The translations under genes were made by a program, and so were the position numbers. The notes under the pieces are model-generated. The model made no database searches and was not told where the DNA came from. It saw only the letters and a program-made list of their open reading frames with translations. Below, in pieces: positions 38,976 to 50,267 of a stretch of 64,000 nt of DNA (within the stretch, counting starts at the first letter, position 1; each line of letters starts with the position of its first letter). This stretch comes from Drosophila pseudoobscura. Lineage: Eukaryota > Arthropoda > Insecta > Diptera > Drosophilidae. The stretch covers positions 1,116,001 to 1,180,000 of the forward strand of contig NC_046679.1 in NCBI RefSeq assembly GCF_009870125.1, written 5' to 3'.

Positions 38976-39140
38976 ACTGGCCTCCACTGACCTCTTGAAC
39001 TGAACCCATCGTCAGCGATAAGAGTGCCAGTCCCAAGCGTGTGATCTGATAGGCAATGTACTCAGTCTTGGCAAAGGTTCGACTTCGAAGCCTATCTGCG
39101 GCCAGGCGACGGCTATCTCCAAGCGTCAAGGTACGGGCAA

Positions 39141-39147
39141 TATAAAA
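39141..39147 (+). promoter_or_regulatory. TATA box sequence (TATAAAA) facing away from the NPC2-like gene
   Basis: This exact consensus TATAAAA sits 249 bp from the NPC2 ATG and points the other way. A GATAAG core on the minus strand (39149-39154) adjoins it. With the NPC2 elements it would form a divergent promoter. The only ORF it could serve is the 48-codon frame at 39224. Confidence 0.3.
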
Positions 39148-39223
39148 TCTTATCTCTGAACTCGATGGATGCTCTAAGAACTCGTTGAAATACACTAATC
39201 ATCAAAGAATTTGCAAAGTAACC

Positions 39224-39370
39224 ATGTTGAGACTTTCGCTTAAGAAATTGGCAAAGATACTCGTATATCTCCAACAAGAATTGATAATGGAATCACTAGG
39301 ATCGACGCAGCACACACGAGGTTTCTCTCTGGAACATCTTCTGTATTTTCTATACGACATCTTCCATTAA
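39224..39370 (+). CDS. Candidate 48-aa cationic amphipathic peptide ORF (uncertain)
   Basis: ATG 39224 (context GTAACC) to TAA 39368-39370. The first 21 residues alternate leucines with lysine and arginine (MLRLSLKKLAKILVYL...), as in an amphipathic helix. The rest is mixed, with a hydrophobic end (LLYFLYDIF). A TATAAAA sequence at 39141-39147 is about 80 bp upstream, giving room for a start site and a 50-nt leader. GATAAG cores are at 39017-39022 and 39149-39154. ATTAAA overlaps the stop. There is no separate secretion signal and I recognise no family. It may be a chance ORF. Confidence 0.25.
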   Translation: MLRLSLKKLAKILVYLQQELIMESLGSTQHTRGFSLEHLLYFLYDIFH

Positions 39371-40234
39371 AGGACACTTGCATTAGCTATAATCTTTCCA
39401 TTTTTCTTCTTAATGAGAACTCCATTGGGCGGACATCTCTATAGATTCCAATAGACTATTTAATGTAATCTAATCTGATGTGATTCATTCTGGAATGAAC
39501 CTCCCAGAGCTGGAAATAACTGAGATTCCAGCTGCTCCGCTCACGTATTACATGGATCGTACACTGAATTCCAGAGTAACTTGAGTAAGGTGCATACATT
39601 TCAATGGTACCCGATTTTACAGTTTGCTTTTGAACTGGCTTTTGGTACACTTTAAATATTGATTTATTTTTCATTTAAAACCATACATTCCTCAAACAAA
39701 GCATATAGTCGTATATTTAGAACACAATTGTTGATTTTTCGGAACCACAGAATGGAAGATGGTTCCGCTTGTACGAGTGCCATGACAAATGATCGGAATG
39801 AGTAGAAGAATCTGTTGAAGCGATGAGCATAAATCTATTAAGATTTCCACAGCCTCAGCCAGAGTCGAATACGATCCAAGACTAATGATGTCCAGTTGAA
39901 GCCATAGATCCGAGGCATCTGCTCCACTTTGTTCCCCCATGCCACATGCCACATATGCCAAATAAATCGTCACACTTTTCAGTGTCAGAATTGGGTTCTC
40001 GCGATAGAAACCGACGACAGTTGTCAGTCAGGGGCACCCCCCATCCGTGTGCACGTCTCTCGGAAACACGAGACGAATCCCGCGGGGTCTTCGGTGCTCC
40101 TCTGGAGCTGGAGCTGGAGCTGCATCAATAGGAGCTGTCAATAGGAGGCTGCCTCCGACAATTGCACGGCTCATTTGCGGCATAGGCAGGGGGCATGTCA
40201 CCAATCAGCAGACAGCAGACAACAAACAACTGCA

Positions 40235-40237
<3 letters not shown>

Positions 40238-40274
<37 letters not shown>
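40238..40274 (+). repeat. (GA)18 microsatellite
   Basis: 37 bp of perfect GA. GAGAG is the core site of the fly GAGA factor (known), so it may also be a protein-binding array. Confidence 0.92.
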
Positions 40275-40277
<3 letters not shown>

Positions 40278-42820
40278 CAACCTGACACCAGAACCCCAGA
40301 AAGCCAGAAAGACAGAACCAGTCCTCAGATCTGGACACACGCTCCATCCTCCATCTGCAATTGGATGCAAGTTTTGTTGTTGCTCGGATCGGATCGGAGT
40401 GCCCCCCAGAGGACGCAATTAGCCGCTGAAGGAAAGCGCAACATTTTCGACTAGTTTCCCTCCGATTTTCATATGCAAAACATGTTTTTACGCTCTCAAA
40501 TTTATATTTCCCAAAAATTGATAGAAAACTTTTTGCAGACTAGCGCATAATTAACACCCCGTTCACCCACCATCCCGCCCTCCCTCTCTCTTTATGATTT
40601 CTCCCCGTAATGTTTTCCGCATAAATTATACAAAATATTATTTCTCTGAGGTCTTTCGCCCGTCGTTTTTTATCGCAACTGCTGCTGCTGCTGCTGCTGG
40701 CTTTCTGGTTTTTTATCAAAGTCCAGTGAACGGTGAATCAACAGAGAGCCAAACCGAAAGCCAAAACAGAATTAATTCATTAAAGAAATATGCAAAGCAT
40801 TAAAAACAAGGAAAACGGGGAAAAAGTATCAAGAACTTGATGACGGACGCGGGACGCCCGAAAGAGCAATCACAAAAAAAAGAAATAACGAGAAAAAAAT
40901 CAACAAAAAAATTTATGAAATTTATGTTTTATTACTTAATGAACTTACCGCAAATTAAGCCAAGGGACGGGACTTTATGGATGGTGGATTGGGGGATCGG
41001 GGAAGGGGTATGGTTACTCGACTGAAGGATGAGTCAGGCACCGACCAGGGCGGCCCTGTCTTCAATTAATATGCAAAAAATGTCGCCATCAACGGCCTCC
41101 GCTTCATCTGCTGCTCATCAAAGTGTCAGGAGGAGGACGAAGGATGCAGGAGGAGGAGCTGGAAAATCCAGTCCGGGACACTTGAGACACTCGTCCCGCC
41201 ACAGCCGCCGCACAGACCGGCAGGAAGTGTCCGGACTGCAAATTGGTTAGCAATTAATGGCAACCATTTTTTAATTGAACACACGAGCAGTGGCAGGGGC
41301 AGGGGCAGGGGCGGATCGAAGAGCTGTGAAAAGTGAAGAGACCCCGACAGGCAATTGAGAAACGAGTGAACCCTGAAAGCATCCCAGGACGGAGGTTGCG
41401 GATCAAAGGTTATCGCGGAGGTTGCGCTTACGATGAAAGACAAGTAATTTTACTCTTCCCAAATTGCGATTAGAAGCTGAAAAGACGCCAAAAGCGAATC
41501 GGTAAATACCCTATAAGGAAGTATATGTGTAAAGTCTGAATTGTGTCTGTTGAAGTTCACAAGTGTTCACAAGTATCCCCTTTCCAAGGATATAACTTTT
41601 CAGTGTTTCAGCGAAACACCCTGTGCTTATGGAATCCATTATCTTATGGTTCCACCCATGTTGTCAAGAATTTGACTGCAAAATTTCGATGGGATACCGA
41701 TAGATAAACGATAAACGATCTCTTTTCTCATTCAAGATCATTCTCGCTGAAGGGTATTAGAGGCTTCGACGCACCTATCGAATAATCTTCTACTATTTTT
41801 ACTATATTTTTAGTGCCAGAGTCCACACATAGGCTGCATACACCCGTCATCCCATAGCCAGTCATAAAAGCAGCAACAACGAGTCTCCACGTGGCGCTAA
41901 TGATCACATGATTGAAATAAATGACAGTGATTATAATCAATCAAATGATCACAAAATGATAGACAGATGCCCCGATAATCTTGGAATGTGAGCAGGCAAG
42001 AAAAAGGTGTTGCTCTTCGGGTCCTCAATGTCCCCAAGGATCGAAAGTACCAGCTATAGAACTAAAAAGAACCCAAAATCCATTTAGAAACGTTCAAATA
42101 AAGATCCAGCCTCCTAAAGTATAGCCTTCCATTCATTATCCCGGGAATTGGCCAATCCTGAATGTTCAACCAAAAGAAACTCTTTCATAAATTCCATCTG
42201 ATGCCAAAGCTGGCCCATCATTTGTGGGTTAAATGGAGCTTGTGATTTGCTCAGATTTGTGCTCCACTAATCTAAGCTCTTGCCCCTGCCCCTGCCCCAG
42301 CCCCTGGTCCACGACTAATCTTCAGCCTTCTTCTAGCCCCTCCCACGGTAATGGGGGCGCCCAAATCACCTTCAGGGGGCCATAAAAAAGCAAACAAGAC
42401 GAAGGAAAATAAAAATACAAATGAAAATGAAAATACAGCAAAGGCAAATGCCGGCAAAACGAAAAAATAATGAACGCTTCTACTCTCGAGTATCTGTATC
42501 TGCATCTCCCGCTCTCTCTGTCCATAGTATCTGTATCTCTTACTCTCTCTCTGGCAATGGTAGATCTGGTAGATTTTTATTTCTTGGAATAATCTACGCG
42601 GAGCACACGACTAATCTTCGTTTAATTTCATTTGCGCCAAGCAAACCCGAAATTGAAACCGAAATCTTCACGGGGCCAAGGCACATCTACATCCCACTCG
42701 TACCTCATGGATGGATAGCGACAAAGAGCCATTCAATGGCAAGGACAATGTAAGGACATTCGCCCGAGAACTGCAACATTTCATTGGCTGAACAAGGAAC
42801 CCCCAGTCCTGTACCTCCCC

Positions 42821-42865
42821 CTCGGTGTCCCTGGCGTCCTCGGTGTCCTCGGTGTCCTCGGTGTC
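42821..42865 (+). repeat. 9-bp tandem array CTCGGTGTC
   Basis: About four to five units, the first one imperfect (CTGGCGTC). On the minus strand it gives an acidic (DTED)n string that is not a gene. Confidence 0.8.
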
Positions 42866-43569
42866 GTCGTTGGCGTCGTCAGGGAGATCAAAAGTATGCG
42901 ACACCGTGGCTTAATTCGATTTTAACAATTGCATAGCACGCCAGCCAATGGCAAATGCCAAAGGACTTCCCACCCAGCAGTCCCCCACCGCCGAAGTTTT
43001 TCTCTAATTGAACCAAAGGGAGAATGTCCTGCGATGTGGCTGGATGGCTGGCTCTGGATGATGCTCACTCTTCCTTCCTCCCTTCCTTCCTTGGGGCACA
43101 TAAAATTAATCCGACGTGTGGCGCCGCTGCTTCTTTGTCAGAGCGTCTTCGAACGATTTGAATTTAAATGTCGCCCCCCTCCCCTCCCCCACGTATATTT
43201 TTATTCCCAGTTTTTCCTCGCGTTCTTTATTTTATAAATAAAAAAGAAAAAACGAAACAAGTCAAGGAACCTTCGCGAATTGAATTAAACGTGTCCTTCT
43301 GTCTGTCTCCCATTTTTCGGGTAGGTGTGGACACTGCCACAACGCCAGTCCCCGAAGGGGGGGAGGTGGGGAGGGGTGGGCTGCTCGTGCAATCATCATC
43401 ATCTCAATGTATTGAAAATTTTATTGCCTGGAATAATTATCCGAATTAAGCACACTAATTAATTGCTCCACTCCACTCGCATCGCCTCGCCTCGTGGTGC
43501 CACTTGTGGTGGCATATGTGAGAGAAAAATCCAAGAGGCAAAAGAAGTATAGAGAAAAAATGAAAGGGG

Positions 43570-43801
43570 AGAGGAGAGGAGAGCTCTGAGAACTGATTTA
43601 CTTTTATAGGCAGCAAGAGCGAGAGAGAGAGAGCGATAGAGAGAGCTCTACAAAAAGTGATTGCTCTTCGCGGCTTTGTGGAGCCTCGGAGCTGATAAAA
43701 GTCCCACACAGATACACCCATACTCAGGCACAGGGAGAGAGAGCAGAGTGAGCTCACTCTCGGCTTCTACCTAAAAGATCTCTCTCTCTCTCTCTCTCTC
43801 T
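43570..43801. repeat. Clustered GA and TC tracts
   Basis: GAGGAGAGGAGAG (near 43570-43583), GAGAGAGAGAGAG with GATAGAGAGAG (43616-43645) and a 23-bp TC run (43779-43801), with AGAGAG motifs between. This is a dense set of potential GAGA-factor sites on both strands within 230 bp. Confidence 0.75.
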
Positions 43802-45718
43802 TTCCCACCGTTTCTGCTGTTGAAACTGCCTGTCTCTTTCTATCAAACCTGATCGAAATGTGGCAAAGAGTGTTTCTTAAGAACGAACTTTATTCGGGGA
43901 ACATAATATTGTAGCTATGCTTGAGAATACCTATTCGATGTGAATACTATATTGTAGATGGTTTTACAAACAAAATTCCATAGAAAATTCTGTTTAATTC
44001 CAATGTAGATATAGCAAATCAATCTTAAAGTCGTCTGTTTTCAGTGAAATCTTCGAAGCCCCATTTCCATTTTGCTTCAGAAGCGAAGCTCTGCTCAGAA
44101 TATCTGTGTTTTATTAATGAATTTATACAATTACAAAGTCGACAAAAAATTCTTCTAATTGTTGATTGAGTAACGGGCGAACCACTCCTTCCAAAATCTG
44201 TTTCTAGATATCATTTTAATGGTAAACACTTGTACTTGCACTAACATTTACATTTGGAATCTTTTCTACTAATTCCTTATGGTATTTCTTCCCTTTAAAG
44301 AAGTCTGCGGGTACTCCCCGAAACCTAGAGCTCCATTATCGCCATGTCTTTTCAATTAACATCTATTCGTGTAGCACTAGCCTTTCATAACTCCAACAGA
44401 CTCTCTCACTCTCTCCCACTTTATCCCATTCAGCAGCGCCACTCGCACTATCTGTTACAATGTAATCTCTTGAGCCACTACCTCCAATCCTCTGCCAGCC
44501 GAAGGATATCTGCATGAACCCCTTCGCTGCCCCTCCCCACATTAGTGGGAAACATATGCATCATCCGCTTGCAGGCAAAACGGAAAACATTTCATGCAAA
44601 AAAGGTTTTTAATTTAAATTTCTCGACTTGACGTGTGGCATGTGCCGACGTTGTCGTCTTTGTGCTGCCCTGCCCTGCCCTGTCCTGCCCTGCCCCCGTG
44701 TTCCCTGATGTTCCCTGATGTCTGAGTCGAAGTCTGAGACTCGACTCGCCTCGCCTCGGATTCTGCCACAAATGTGGGCAATGTCTCCTCGCAGAATGAG
44801 AATGGGCCACATCCTCGTGCTTGTGCTACACATCCCATCCATTGGCCAGGCAGCAGCAGCACAATTGACGCTTACATTGTTCCCAAGAATTATTATGTGG
44901 TTACCCCAGCATGTGTGTCCCTGTCGCTGTCGCTGAGTCCGATGTGTGCCACTCCTTCCACGTCCTTTCGGGCAGGATGCCTTATCACTTTACCTACAGC
45001 CACAGAAGCAGCAGCAGCAGCACCAGAAATTGGTTACAATCTCTCCCAAAAGAGCGGCACATTTATCTGGGCCATCAGCTCGCACAACCCACACACATGT
45101 GGCAGCCTCAAATTGAATCCCATCCCTTTTTCGGGAGTGGGGGCAAGTCGGAGGTGAGAAGAACCCTTTTCCTGAGGCTGAAGGCAAGACAAATTTCCCC
45201 TAAGACGACCACTACTTTGCCTTCAGCAAAGCCCCAACCAATTAATAAACCCGAAAAGGAAAGCATTTTCCTTGAGCCTCAGCCTCCGCCCCCGCCACCG
45301 CCTCCGCCTCCGCTCATGTGTGACCCATAAATTTCCATTTTATTGGCCAAGGTGCCGTGCCGTGCCGCACCGGAGAGGAGAAACTTTTAATTGTTATTAA
45401 TTTCGAAATAGTATTTTCGTCGGGACTGGCAGCGCGGGTGGTCTCGTGGTCTCCGAATCGCATTTGAATTTAGGTTTTCTCAATTTTTGTTTTCAAGTGC
45501 TGCCAAAGTAAACACCGTCGTCGGACACGGACTCGGGACTCGGGACACGGCGGACTATTTTTGCCAGAGGCTGTGAAATTGCAATGCAGCACAAAATTTT
45601 GTTGTGGCGCTGCCTGACTGACGTTTTGTTTGTGTTGCAAAAAGCCAAACGCGATGGGTGGCCTCTAGGGCAGAAGATGGAGGATGGCGGATGGAGGTTG
45701 GAGGTTGGAGGAGGCTCC

Positions 45719-45831
45719 TCAGTCCATGTCTGCCGCTGTATACCCCTCTAGATTCTGGGGCACCAGAAGCTGGTGGCGGCACAGGTGATGCTGCTGGCAC
45801 TTGAACTTCATGGGGAATGTGGCCACAATTC
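45719..45831 (-). other. Candidate terminal coding exon (uncertain)
   Basis: On the minus strand, a pyrimidine-rich stretch ending TTGTCAG precedes a frame that runs 37 codons to TGA at 45719-45721. About 80% of third positions are G or C, a strong coding-like bias. The peptide has a CQQHHLCRH cluster and ends GYTAADMD. The overlapping frame is also open but has worse codon use. No upstream exon is identified, and the family is unknown. Confidence 0.2.
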
Positions 45832-47840
45832 CTGACAAGGACACAGAACGGCATGACAGGCGCGGTCAAACAGAGAATGACAGCTGCGAAAAATACGAAC
45901 AGAAAATAGAGAGACAATGTTGCTTGAAAATAAAACAAATAAAATTCGTAACAATTGCTTCGGATTTCTTTTAAAATATGAGGAAAAATCGTACCCAAGA
46001 ATTACCCGAACAAGGTATCATATCTCTCCATTATCCCAGAAAACAAAACTTCCCTCAAGTCCCCTTCCTCCCCCCCTTTCGCCGCTTGGACGAAAGTTTC
46101 ATCCCCTTGTATGCAAATGTCTTGTGACATTTCAGATGTGTGTGTTTTTATCACTCGAACAACTCGAGCAACAAAGTTTGCATATCCCGCAGGACATAAA
46201 GGATACAACGGACCGAATAACAGGATTATAAACTACGAGCACAATCCGTATTCCTCCTCCCACCCACGTGTGCGAGACCAGAAGCTCCCAAGATGTCCAA
46301 AGAAACAAATTTCTGGGGCTTAAAGGTGCAGGAACCCCAAGCCCATCCCCAACTCCTGCGACTCCTTCCCTCTTTAACCAATTTATAAAATTTAACTGCG
46401 CGACTTTCAAGCTCATTAAGGGAGCACCAATCCAGGACATACAGTAGTAGTTTGTCGTTAAACTATTAAGACTAATGAGGGTTCCCCCACACCCCTTGGA
46501 CCCCGTACTCGTGCAAATGCAAATTTATCAAGCGAATGATTTCATTGCCCCACAACTGAGGCACCCAGGTCCACTGCCACTGCCACTGCCATGGCCAGGG
46601 CCAAACAGAGAACTCGACTCTCCATCTCATCTGGCGGGAGTCACGTAAGAAATGTGTCGCATGTGGGCGTTTCGTCATCTCCATCTCCATCTGAGGCATC
46701 AGGCCTTGGGCCATCTCCATATCTGAAGGTGCCGCCAACGGGTGGGTCCGGCGCGAGTGCAGATTTAGCAGATTTCAGCACGTTTCATATTTCGGGACTG
46801 TGTTTGTCTTGTGCTTTCCGCGAATCACTCGCGCATTTTGGGTGGCCGAAAACAAAGCTACCAAACATCTCACAACAACAGCCCCAGAAGATCAAAACAA
46901 TCACAAAGTGTATCATCACTTTTCGGGGAAGTCGGAGGTGGCACATGGATTGAGAGGAGACCACAACGAAGCTTCCAACTAAGATATGGATATAGAAATG
47001 GGCTAAAAAATAGGTAAACATCGAAAGAAATATAGGCAGAGAGGTACTTGTGATACAAGAACAATGTATCAAAATAAAACCCAGTGGAAAAGATACCATT
47101 TGAAACAGATATTCGGTAGATAGCTCTTTGAATAGTTTTTAGTAAGTGCCCTCCACTCCAGAAGGAGAAGCCTGGTCTCTCTCTCATCTATCAACATCTG
47201 TTAACAGGTATTGAATCTGTAACCTCCCACAGATACTTTCCCTCTACAACTTTTGACTCCTGACTCCTGACTCCGGACTCTTACTATTTGCCTTTCGGCT
47301 GTCGCGTAGCTGCTCTCGCATCACCTATCCTATCGAAAGCCGAGTCGCAACCGCAAAGTGTTAAAGTTCCTATATGGCTTACCTTCCCCCCTGAACTTCC
47401 ACCTCTCCACCTCCTCCAATCATCAGATGGGAGACTCCCCGTTTGAGGCCCCAAAAAGCAATTTGCGGACGTGCACGGAAAACTTTTACTGGCAGCAAAT
47501 TGAAATTAATGTGAAGTTTCAGTAAAAGTGGCTTAAATGCACACACGGGCCGCATTTGGGGAATTGCTGCTGCAGGACACAGAATGGAGCAGAGCAAAGG
47601 GGCAGGAGACAGGATTTCGGGATACGAAACTTTCTCGAGAGCGATAGATACTTATGTTATTTTGAAATACTTAGATGCTCCCACACACACACACACATAT
47701 TTTGAATAGTTTTCCGCCTTGGGCAGTCCTTCGATGGGAGTTTCTAAGCCGCCAAAGCTGTTGATTATAAGTTTTGGGACACCTTTTCCTTTGCGAGGGG
47801 ATCCACCTACACTTTTCGGAATTATTGTAAGTGATATGGA

Positions 47841-47861
47841 CACACACACACACACACACAC
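47841..47861 (+). repeat. (CA)10 microsatellite, with a second CA run at 47682-47697
   Basis: Two CA arrays in the same orientation, about 145 bp apart. Confidence 0.9.
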
Positions 47862-48434
47862 TCCCCCTCACAGTCCTTTCTCCAAAAGTAACGCTTTCTT
47901 TTCTAACGATTTGTGAATTGCACTTCCTGTCGGTAAATAACAGAAGACTATAAATTCCTGCATCCTCCCCGCCAAGTCCTTGAGAGCCATTTGCATGCGT
48001 GCATCTTCCCATACGAGTATCTGAATCAGGCTACGTCTTTGCATTTGTTTGCCTCCTTGCTCTGGCATTTGTTGGTTTAACAGCAAAAGTTTGTCTTTCA
48101 AATCGAAAACTAGAAAAACGTTGCATTTTATTCGGCTTCTCGGAGGAGGAAACTCAAAGGAGGAGCGGCAGGAGGAGGAGGCATCACTCAGGCATCTCTT
48201 TAAGGGGCAACTTTCGTTAATATGTATCTGAATGAAAGAGGTTTCTCTTACGAGCAAGTGTTTGCCTTTAAAGTTTACTTTTGATTACTCCCTGGCAAAG
48301 GATCTCCTCTCCTGTCAGGTGGAGAGGTCCACACATACTCGTACTCGTATCTCCCAATAACTCCTCAATGGAGTGGGGCTTGGCTTTCTTCTCTCCATTT
48401 TTTTGCATTGAATATTTGTTTGTTTGTCAGCAGG

Positions 48435-48476
48435 ATGCAGGGTGCAGGGTGCAGGGTGCAGGGTGCAGGATGCAGT
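48435..48476 (+). repeat. 7-bp tandem array (TGCAGGG)
   Basis: Five to six heptamers, with GATGCAG variants at the edges. Confidence 0.88.
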
Positions 48477-49751
48477 TGGGGGACTGACGCCCAGTCCTTT
48501 GTCGGTCCGTGTTTGTTCTAAGTGAATGATGCAAATTTGATGCTCTCTTCTACGAGTATAAGCGCAAAACTTTTCCACATGAACATGAGCATGAACAAGA
48601 GTTCGACGCTGAGTTCGACGCAGAGTCCTCGCAGTTCTCAAGATGGAGATGGAGATGGAAATCCAAGACCCAGGGAATGGGCTATACGACGATGCAAACT
48701 TTTATTGCGGACTAAAATGAACTTCCGCCCCTGCAACTGCAATGGCAAAAGGAAGTTCATAATTTCAGCTGATTTAGGAAAAGTTTCTGCCACATTCGCC
48801 CGCTACCCTCCGCCCCGCCCCCTCTCCCGCCATAAGCACTGTTCCTTCTCTGTCTTTTGGCAGTTTAAAGGCAATTTGCTTGGCTTGGCTTCTCTCGCTT
48901 GACGCTTGTTGACAAAGACATTTGCCGGGTCAATTCAATGCGGAATATACCCACGGGTACTCTGTGGAATATAAAGGTATGCTGTATTCGAGGAGGTATA
49001 TGTAAAAGGGAGAACAAAGAAGCTCATTAGATCTCTGAAATCTACTAAAAATCAATACATCCCTGTAGAATTCATAGTTTTTAAGAGTATATGCCTTTGG
49101 ACATTCATTAATAGACTCCCAGGCGAAGCAGAACAGCCCCTCTCTTAACTTAAGAAATGGCTTCCACTGAATACTGAGTACATCCTGGTCGATCCAATCC
49201 CCGATAGTGGAGTTCCCTCTTGTTTTTTGCTCCGATTCTCATTCTGATTCCTCGGAATCGTTTGGCGCGAGACAAAACAACAAACACGAGCAACATTTGA
49301 TTTGTTTACACAAAGGATAGAGTGGCAGAAGAGCCAGCAGCAGCAGCAGCGGCAGCGGAGGAGGTTGCCACAGCAGCAGTGACCAGAAGGCGTAGGTACA
49401 CACGAACCAGCCAGCGCGTATCTCTCAGATACGCATCCCAAAACGAAACGAAAGCCAGACTTTCAGTACGTTCAGGTTCAGGCCGATCAGCCCGCTCTGT
49501 CCGTTCAGCCCCTGTGCACACACGGACACATGAACAAATTTTGTGCGGTGTGGCCATGTGTTGGCCAAATGTTTGCCACGGCATGTGAAAAATCTCCCTC
49601 TCCCTCCCCTCCCCTCCCTTCCTGTCTCTCTCCCCGTGAGGTGTGAATCGGTATGGAGCTGTGCGCCTCGGTCTGAACCACGACCTCGACCTCGCAAGGC
49701 AAACGGAAATCAAATGCAGACACAGCCCTCGTGCATGTTTGTGTTCGTGTT

Positions 49752-49771
49752 TGTGTGTGTGTGTGTGTGTG
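49752..49771 (+). repeat. (TG)10 microsatellite
   Basis: Perfect dinucleotide run. Confidence 0.9.
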
Positions 49772-50207
49772 CCATGTCCTTTCCACAGCTACATCCTTTT
49801 GCCGCATTTTTATTTTAGGTACAAATTTCACACTTTGTTTATGCTCGGGCCCGCCTGCCGTGCAATGCTCTATCCGGAGGATTTGCTATGTCCTGTGTCC
49901 CGCGTCCTGTGTCCTGGGCTCTGTGCCGTGCCAAGCGGCGTTCCAAGGCGCACCGGCGCTTGAAAATCTGACAACGATTCCAACGATTCATGGCAATGGG
50001 CGTTAGCGCCTCTATATCGTATCTCTGACCCGCTAACTGTCTCTCCCTCTCCCTTCCTCCCTTTCACCGTATCTCTCTAGCTGTCTGTCTCTCTTTCACT
50101 GGTTTTAGAGTTATGAAATTCAACATTTTTAGGTCCACCGCATGACTGGCGTGAAGGTCTTTAAGTGTATTTGAAAACATTTAACATATCGAAAGGGAGA
50201 GACTAAA

Positions 50208-50267
50208 GTGCATTCGTATGCGTGAGCTTTGGAAGGAGTGCATTGGTATGGGTGAGCTTTGGAAGCT
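50208..50267 (+). repeat. 30-bp tandem duplication with a third diverged copy near 50502
   Basis: 50208-50237 and 50238-50267 share GTGCATT(C/G)GTATG(C/G)GTGAGC, differing at two positions, and both continue TTTGGAAG. At about 50502-50532 a related GTTAGTGAGCTTTGAAAGCT appears. Confidence 0.8.

Larger units (their letters stand above)
39371..50160. other. Non-coding stretch rich in GA/CT and CA/TG microsatellites
   Basis: No supported gene except the low-confidence exon at 45719-45831. A GA run (40238-40274), GA/TC blocks (43570-43801) and CA runs (47682-47697, 47841-47861) stand out. AT-richer islands lie at about 39380-39700, 41500-42200, 43860-44340, 46990-47250 and 48950-49150. Minus-strand frames at 39456-39674 and 39692-39973 are open but carry no recognisable motif. 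Confidence 0.6.

Noticed and set aside
45060..45330. Pro-rich + strand frame (PPPPPPPPPP near its end)
   Set aside because: Caused by a CCG/CCT run; no start codon context, no bias before the run.
49416..49434. GCGTATCT-CTC-AGATACGC perfect short hairpin
   Set aside because: The 8-bp stem is too short for a microRNA precursor and no known RNA gene matches. Likely chance, although a dimeric protein site is possible.
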